A model generated the notes under the pieces. The model did no database searches. It was not told where the DNA came from and was given only the letters and a program-made list of their open reading frames with translations. DNA of 56,188 bases from CAYVFC01 sp964450715 (GTDB lineage Bacteria; Myxococcota_A; Polyangia; Polyangiales; JAFGIB01): positions 1 through 56,188 of the forward strand of contig CAYVFC010000042.1 of the NCBI GenBank assembly GCA_964450715.1, in the 5' to 3' direction. The translations under genes were made by a program, and so were the position numbers. Below, piece by piece: positions 53,297 to 56,188 of this stretch; the stretch's first letter is position 1; each line of letters opens with the position of its first letter.

Positions 53297-54505
53297 ATGG
53301 ATCGATACGGCAAGAACGTGCTGGCAATTCTCTTGGCGGTCGCACTGGCGGCCTGCGGTGAGGAGGATGCCGGAGACGCCGATGGCGGCGGCGCCGCCGG
53401 TTCGGGAGACGGCCAGAGCGACGGCTCCGAGCCGGAGTGCGAACAGGGGCAGGTACGGGTGGAAGGCAATTGCGTGGCGCCGACCCTGCCGGATCTCGGG
53501 CCGGGCTGGACCAAGATGGAACCTGGGGGCGATACCATCTGCTCGCGCGGCACCCCTTTTGCGTACTGGACGCGACCGGGCACCGTGAACAAGCTGCTGG
53601 TCTACTTTCAGGGCGGAGGTGCCTGCTGGAATGCAGAAACCTGCTCCGTCGGGATCGGGAGCATCTTCAAAGACGCGGTGGTCGACGCCGATTCTCCCGC
53701 CGACGGGAGAGGGGTCTTCGAACTGGAAAACCCGGACAACCCGTTCAAGGACTGGTACATCGTCTATGTTCCCTACTGTACCGGCGATATCCACTGGGGC
53801 GACAACACGGTGACCTACCCTGCCGTGGGCGGCAGCCCGGAGCTCACCATCCATCACCGGGGATTCGTCAACGGCGCGGCGGTGTTGGACTGGATCTACG
53901 AGAACTTCAACGCCCCCGAATTCATCTTCACCACGGGGTGCAGCGCCGGCGCCTATGCCTCGGCCATGTTCGGTCTCTACCTCATGGACCACTACCGGGA
54001 TACCGGAGTGAAGGGCGCCCAGCTGGCCGATTCGGGCGCCGGCGTGGTCACCCCGGACTGGTTCGCTCAAAGCTTTTCCCAGTGGAACGTGGAGGCGAAC
54101 CTGCCGCGCTGGATCCCCTACTTCGATGAGACGCACATCGAACAGTACACCATGGCCACCGCCTACATCGCCGGCGCCAATTTCTATCCCGACATGATAT
54201 CGGCCCAGTACAACACCGCGCACGACTGGAACCAGGGATTCTACTACATCGCCATGGGCGGGACCCAGGAAGAGTGGGACGCGAAAATGGAGCAGAGCGT
54301 CCAGCAGATCGCCGCGGAGGCGCCGAACTTCCGTTACTATGTCGCCTGGGGTGATATGCACTGCATCATGCCGGCGGATTACTTCTACACCTACCAGGTC
54401 AACGGCGTGCGTTTCAGCGACTGGGTCGAAGACCTGGCTGCCGGTGAGGAAGTGCAGAACGTGCACTGCACGGATTGCGAGAGCAAGGAGCTGTATTCGC
54501 CGTAG
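53297..54505 (+). CDS. pectinacetylesterase/Notum-like lipoprotein
   Basis: About 402 residues from the ATG at 53297, after GGGAGGTGG. A lipoprotein signal (LAVALAAC) precedes a short Asp/Gly linker and a Notum/pectinacetylesterase-type alpha/beta hydrolase: KLLVYFQGGGACWNAETC (oxyanion region), IVYVPYCTGDIHWG and the nucleophile elbow TTGCSAGAYASA (Ser near 216). The Asp and His are expected in LADSGAGVV and GDMHCIMP. The family removes acetyl groups from pectin or other O-acyl esters. Lipid anchoring suggests action at the cell surface, with xylan/pectin use as the setting. A TetR gene is divergent. Confidence 0.87.
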   Translation: MDRYGKNVLAILLAVALAACGEEDAGDADGGGAAGSGDGQSDGSEPECEQGQVRVEGNCVAPTLPDLGPGWTKMEPGGDTICSRGTPFAYWTRPGTVNKLLVYFQGGGACWNAETCSVGIGSIFKDAVVDADSPADGRGVFELENPDNPFKDWYIVYVPYCTGDIHWGDNTVTYPAVGGSPELTIHHRGFVNGAAVLDWIYENFNAPEFIFTTGCSAGAYASAMFGLYLMDHYRDTGVKGAQLADSGAGVVTPDWFAQSFSQWNVEANLPRWIPYFDETHIEQYTMATAYIAGANFYPDMISAQYNTAHDWNQGFYYIAMGGTQEEWDAKMEQSVQQIAAEAPNFRYYVAWGDMHCIMPADYFYTYQVNGVRFSDWVEDLAAGEEVQNVHCTDCESKELYSP

Positions 54506-54970
54506 CCGGGTAAACAGACTTCCGGGTAAACAAACTACCGCCGCCACCCCACGTCGCAGAAGTTATATGCGTCAACCGCTGCCAAACGATGTGGCGGTCC
54601 GCCGAGCTTCTACGAAGCGGTTAAGGAGACGACACATTGAATGAAGCCGCGGCGGGCTTGGCGTTATCGGAGTTGGACTATGGGGATATCGGCGCCCGCC
54701 GAGCAAGAGGCGACCGCGGGTTGGAGCGACGGTCGGGCGAGAGCCGGGGCGCGAGGGTCGGGCACCAGAGCACACCGGTACACGAGGCCGCTGCAGCGCG
54801 GGCGGTGACTGGGGTCGAAGCAGGTAGGGTTGCGGTACCGGGTCACGTACTCGGGAGCGTCGTGCGGTTCGGCTCTACGCTCGACGGGCGTTTCGGGAGG
54901 TTGGAGCAAGGCGCGGGCCCGCAGTAGTCGACCACGGAATTTGCCGCATCAGTAAGAATGTGAAGACGTT
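54506..54970. other. gene-poor stretch
   Basis: Direct copies of CCGGGTAAAC (about 54507 and 54522) follow the esterase stop. A GC-rich hairpin GGCGG-T-CCGCC lies near 54591. An open frame from a TTG at 54637 (96 codons) has no family resemblance and no ribosome-binding site. Confidence 0.4.
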
Positions 54971-56188
54971 TCAATCGGTTCGGTGCTCTAGCTGTTTGCG
55001 GCAGCGCTTTGCGCGGTTGCGCAGCATCTTGAATAGCGCTCCAAGGATCGGATGGTGGAGTTTCTGCTCGACGCATTCGTCGTAGACCCGCCTGGCGAGG
55101 TCGGGCAGCTGCTCGGCCATGTCGCGCGCGCGCTCGACGAAATCGTCGGGGTCGAGAGCCATGCCCTCGGCGAGTTTGCGCATCTCGCGTGCGCCTACCC
55201 GCTGCAGGCAGTACTGGCCGCCGTACTTCATCGCTAGTTTGAGGCGGGGCGTGTTCAGTCCGGGGTAAGGCAGCGCGCTGGCGATGTCGTACAGGGGAGC
55301 GAGTCGCAGGTGGCCACCCGGGGCGTGGAGCAGGGCGTAGTTTTTCGCGTGGCCGTCGCTACCGCCGACTAGCCAGTTGAACACGAGTGCTTCTGCAAAC
55401 GTTTTCAGATCTTCTGCCGGGCGGTCAGAGTGGTCGCGCAGGAGCGCGGCGACCTGTTCAGGGCCGGGCCCTCCTTCGTTCTGGTACTTCGACTGGGGCC
55501 GTACGCCGAGCGCCTGGCACATGTCCTCCTGGTGCACGCGCACGACGGTCGTCGTCGTCTTCGGCCGGGGCTTGCCCGGCTCGGGGCCTGCGGGAAGGCG
55601 CACGCGGTCGTAGCGCTCGACGACGATGGCGGATTCTCCTCTGAAATGGGTGATGGTCGAGGTGGCTACGGGAAGTTGAAACGCCCGTGCGAGACGCAGA
55701 CAGAAGTGCTCGTTTTCGATCGGACCTTCGAAGGAGCCGGTGGGCGGCTTGAGGATGTGGGTCGTCGGTGTGCGTCCGAGGGGTATTCCCCAGCGCCTGC
55801 CGTCGTGGAACAGGGCGAGTTTGGGCTGCGCGCCCGCGAGGCTGAAGTGCCCCTTATCGTCTTGCCGACGCCAGGCCGTCTCGTCTTCCCGCAGCGCCTG
55901 CAAACGCTCGGCGATCTGGGCGGTGCCGAACCAATCCACGCGTGCGGGCCCGGGACCTTCGATGTCGGACACGCGGTCGCTGGGAACGAGTTGCACCGCC
56001 CCAGCGCAGTCTTCGCCCACATGGGTGAGTAGTGCGAAGGGATTGCGCTCGGACACCTGGAACTCGCGACCCCAGCGCGAAAGCACACGCTCGTTGTCGG
56101 GTAAAAGGCCCCACAGAAACGCTTCGACCGGTACGTGCGCGTGCCGCCGGCGCGCCAGCGGAAGGCAAAGCGATAGCGGTACGGCGTC
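54971..56188 (-). CDS. HipA-type toxin kinase, N-terminus beyond the window
   Basis: The frame stays open to the window edge and continues HipA homology upstream (VEAFLWGLLPDNERVLSRW), so the start lies outside. Motifs are SLAGAQPKLAL (ATP-loop region), ENEHFCLRLARA, VVERYDR, HQEDMCQALG, the catalytic-loop FNWLVGGSDGHAKNYALL and metal Asp in LAPLYDIASA. HipA kinases phosphorylate cytoplasmic targets such as glutamyl-tRNA synthetase and cause dormancy unless bound by HipB. No HipB is visible because the upstream side is cut off. At least 405 residues are present. Confidence 0.9.
   Translation of the reverse strand, partial: DAVPLSLCLPLARRRHAHVPVEAFLWGLLPDNERVLSRWGREFQVSERNPFALLTHVGEDCAGAVQLVPSDRVSDIEGPGPARVDWFGTAQIAERLQALREDETAWRRQDDKGHFSLAGAQPKLALFHDGRRWGIPLGRTPTTHILKPPTGSFEGPIENEHFCLRLARAFQLPVATSTITHFRGESAIVVERYDRVRLPAGPEPGKPRPKTTTTVVRVHQEDMCQALGVRPQSKYQNEGGPGPEQVAALLRDHSDRPAEDLKTFAEALVFNWLVGGSDGHAKNYALLHAPGGHLRLAPLYDIASALPYPGLNTPRLKLAMKYGGQYCLQRVGAREMRKLAEGMALDPDDFVERARDMAEQLPDLARRVYDECVEQKLHHPILGALFKMLRNRAKRCRKQLEHRTD

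Noticed and set aside
54637..54927. 96-codon frame starting with TTG
   Set aside because: No ribosome-binding site, Arg/Gly/Ala bias typical of random GC-rich frames, no recognised family.

Overview
The window is a GC-rich scaffold (one run of 100 N) that looks like a Polyangia-type Myxococcota genome. This assignment is inferred from content and style, not from a marker gene. The clues are a giant Ser/Thr kinase-AAA-TPR-GAF regulator, about twelve secreted lipoproteins with Gly/Ser/Asp-rich linkers and Cys-rich tails, an ECF sigma operon of myxobacterial layout, frequent GTG/TTG starts, and very large multiheme cytochromes. No tRNA, rRNA or CRISPR array was seen.

Layout. (1) 286-7667 is a xylose module. 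A minus-strand operon xylB-xylA-GH3 glycosidase diverges from galM and a ROK repressor (xylR) across a 54-bp intergenic region that holds a near-perfect palindromic operator. (2) 7668-16328 holds a tandem duplication, a von Willebrand-A protein remnant, two secreted lipoproteins and the 1.4k-residue kinase. (3) 16478-20540 is a junkyard: a TrlF-like ATPase fragment, a surface protein, a group II intron reverse transcriptase cut in half, an HtrA protease without its front half, copies of a dispersed repeat of about 100 bp at the breaks, and a hairpin-forming element. (4) 20551-27200 has an alkaline phosphatase with eight heptapeptide repeats inserted in it, two AraC regulators, a GDSL-hydrolase lipoprotein and a PHP-phosphoesterase lipoprotein.

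(5) 27584-39215 is the centrepiece, a six-gene minus-strand operon that reads as a trans-envelope electron conduit. Its genes are a periplasmic cytochrome with 34 haem motifs (broken by a 5-nt contraction), a 1241-residue inner-membrane fusion (TPR, cyclic-nucleotide-binding, ferredoxin, circularly permuted flavoprotein, cytochrome b-like), a TPR membrane protein, an outer-membrane beta-barrel, and two multihaem lipoproteins with nine and six haem motifs. The inferred path is NAD(P)H to FAD/FeS, haem b, the periplasmic wire, the barrel, then surface cytochromes.

(6) 39482-42812 is an ECF sigma factor operon with a membrane partner, a beta-barrel-like protein and a Cys-rich lipoprotein. (7) 42998-45589 has a methyltransferase, a Cys-rich tandem-repeat lipoprotein whose repeat array contains the assembly gap, and an AbiE toxin-antitoxin pair with a truncated toxin. 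(8) 46012-54505 has an S15/CocE hydrolase, an unknown protein, a YncE-like propeller lipoprotein, a PuuB/DadA-like oxidase, an intact TetR plus a TetR stub, and a pectinacetylesterase/Notum-like lipoprotein. (9) A HipA-type kinase runs off the right edge.

The region combines plant-polysaccharide use (xylan, acetylated pectin), a heavy secretome, an electron-export operon, and many gene stubs beside small dispersed repeats.
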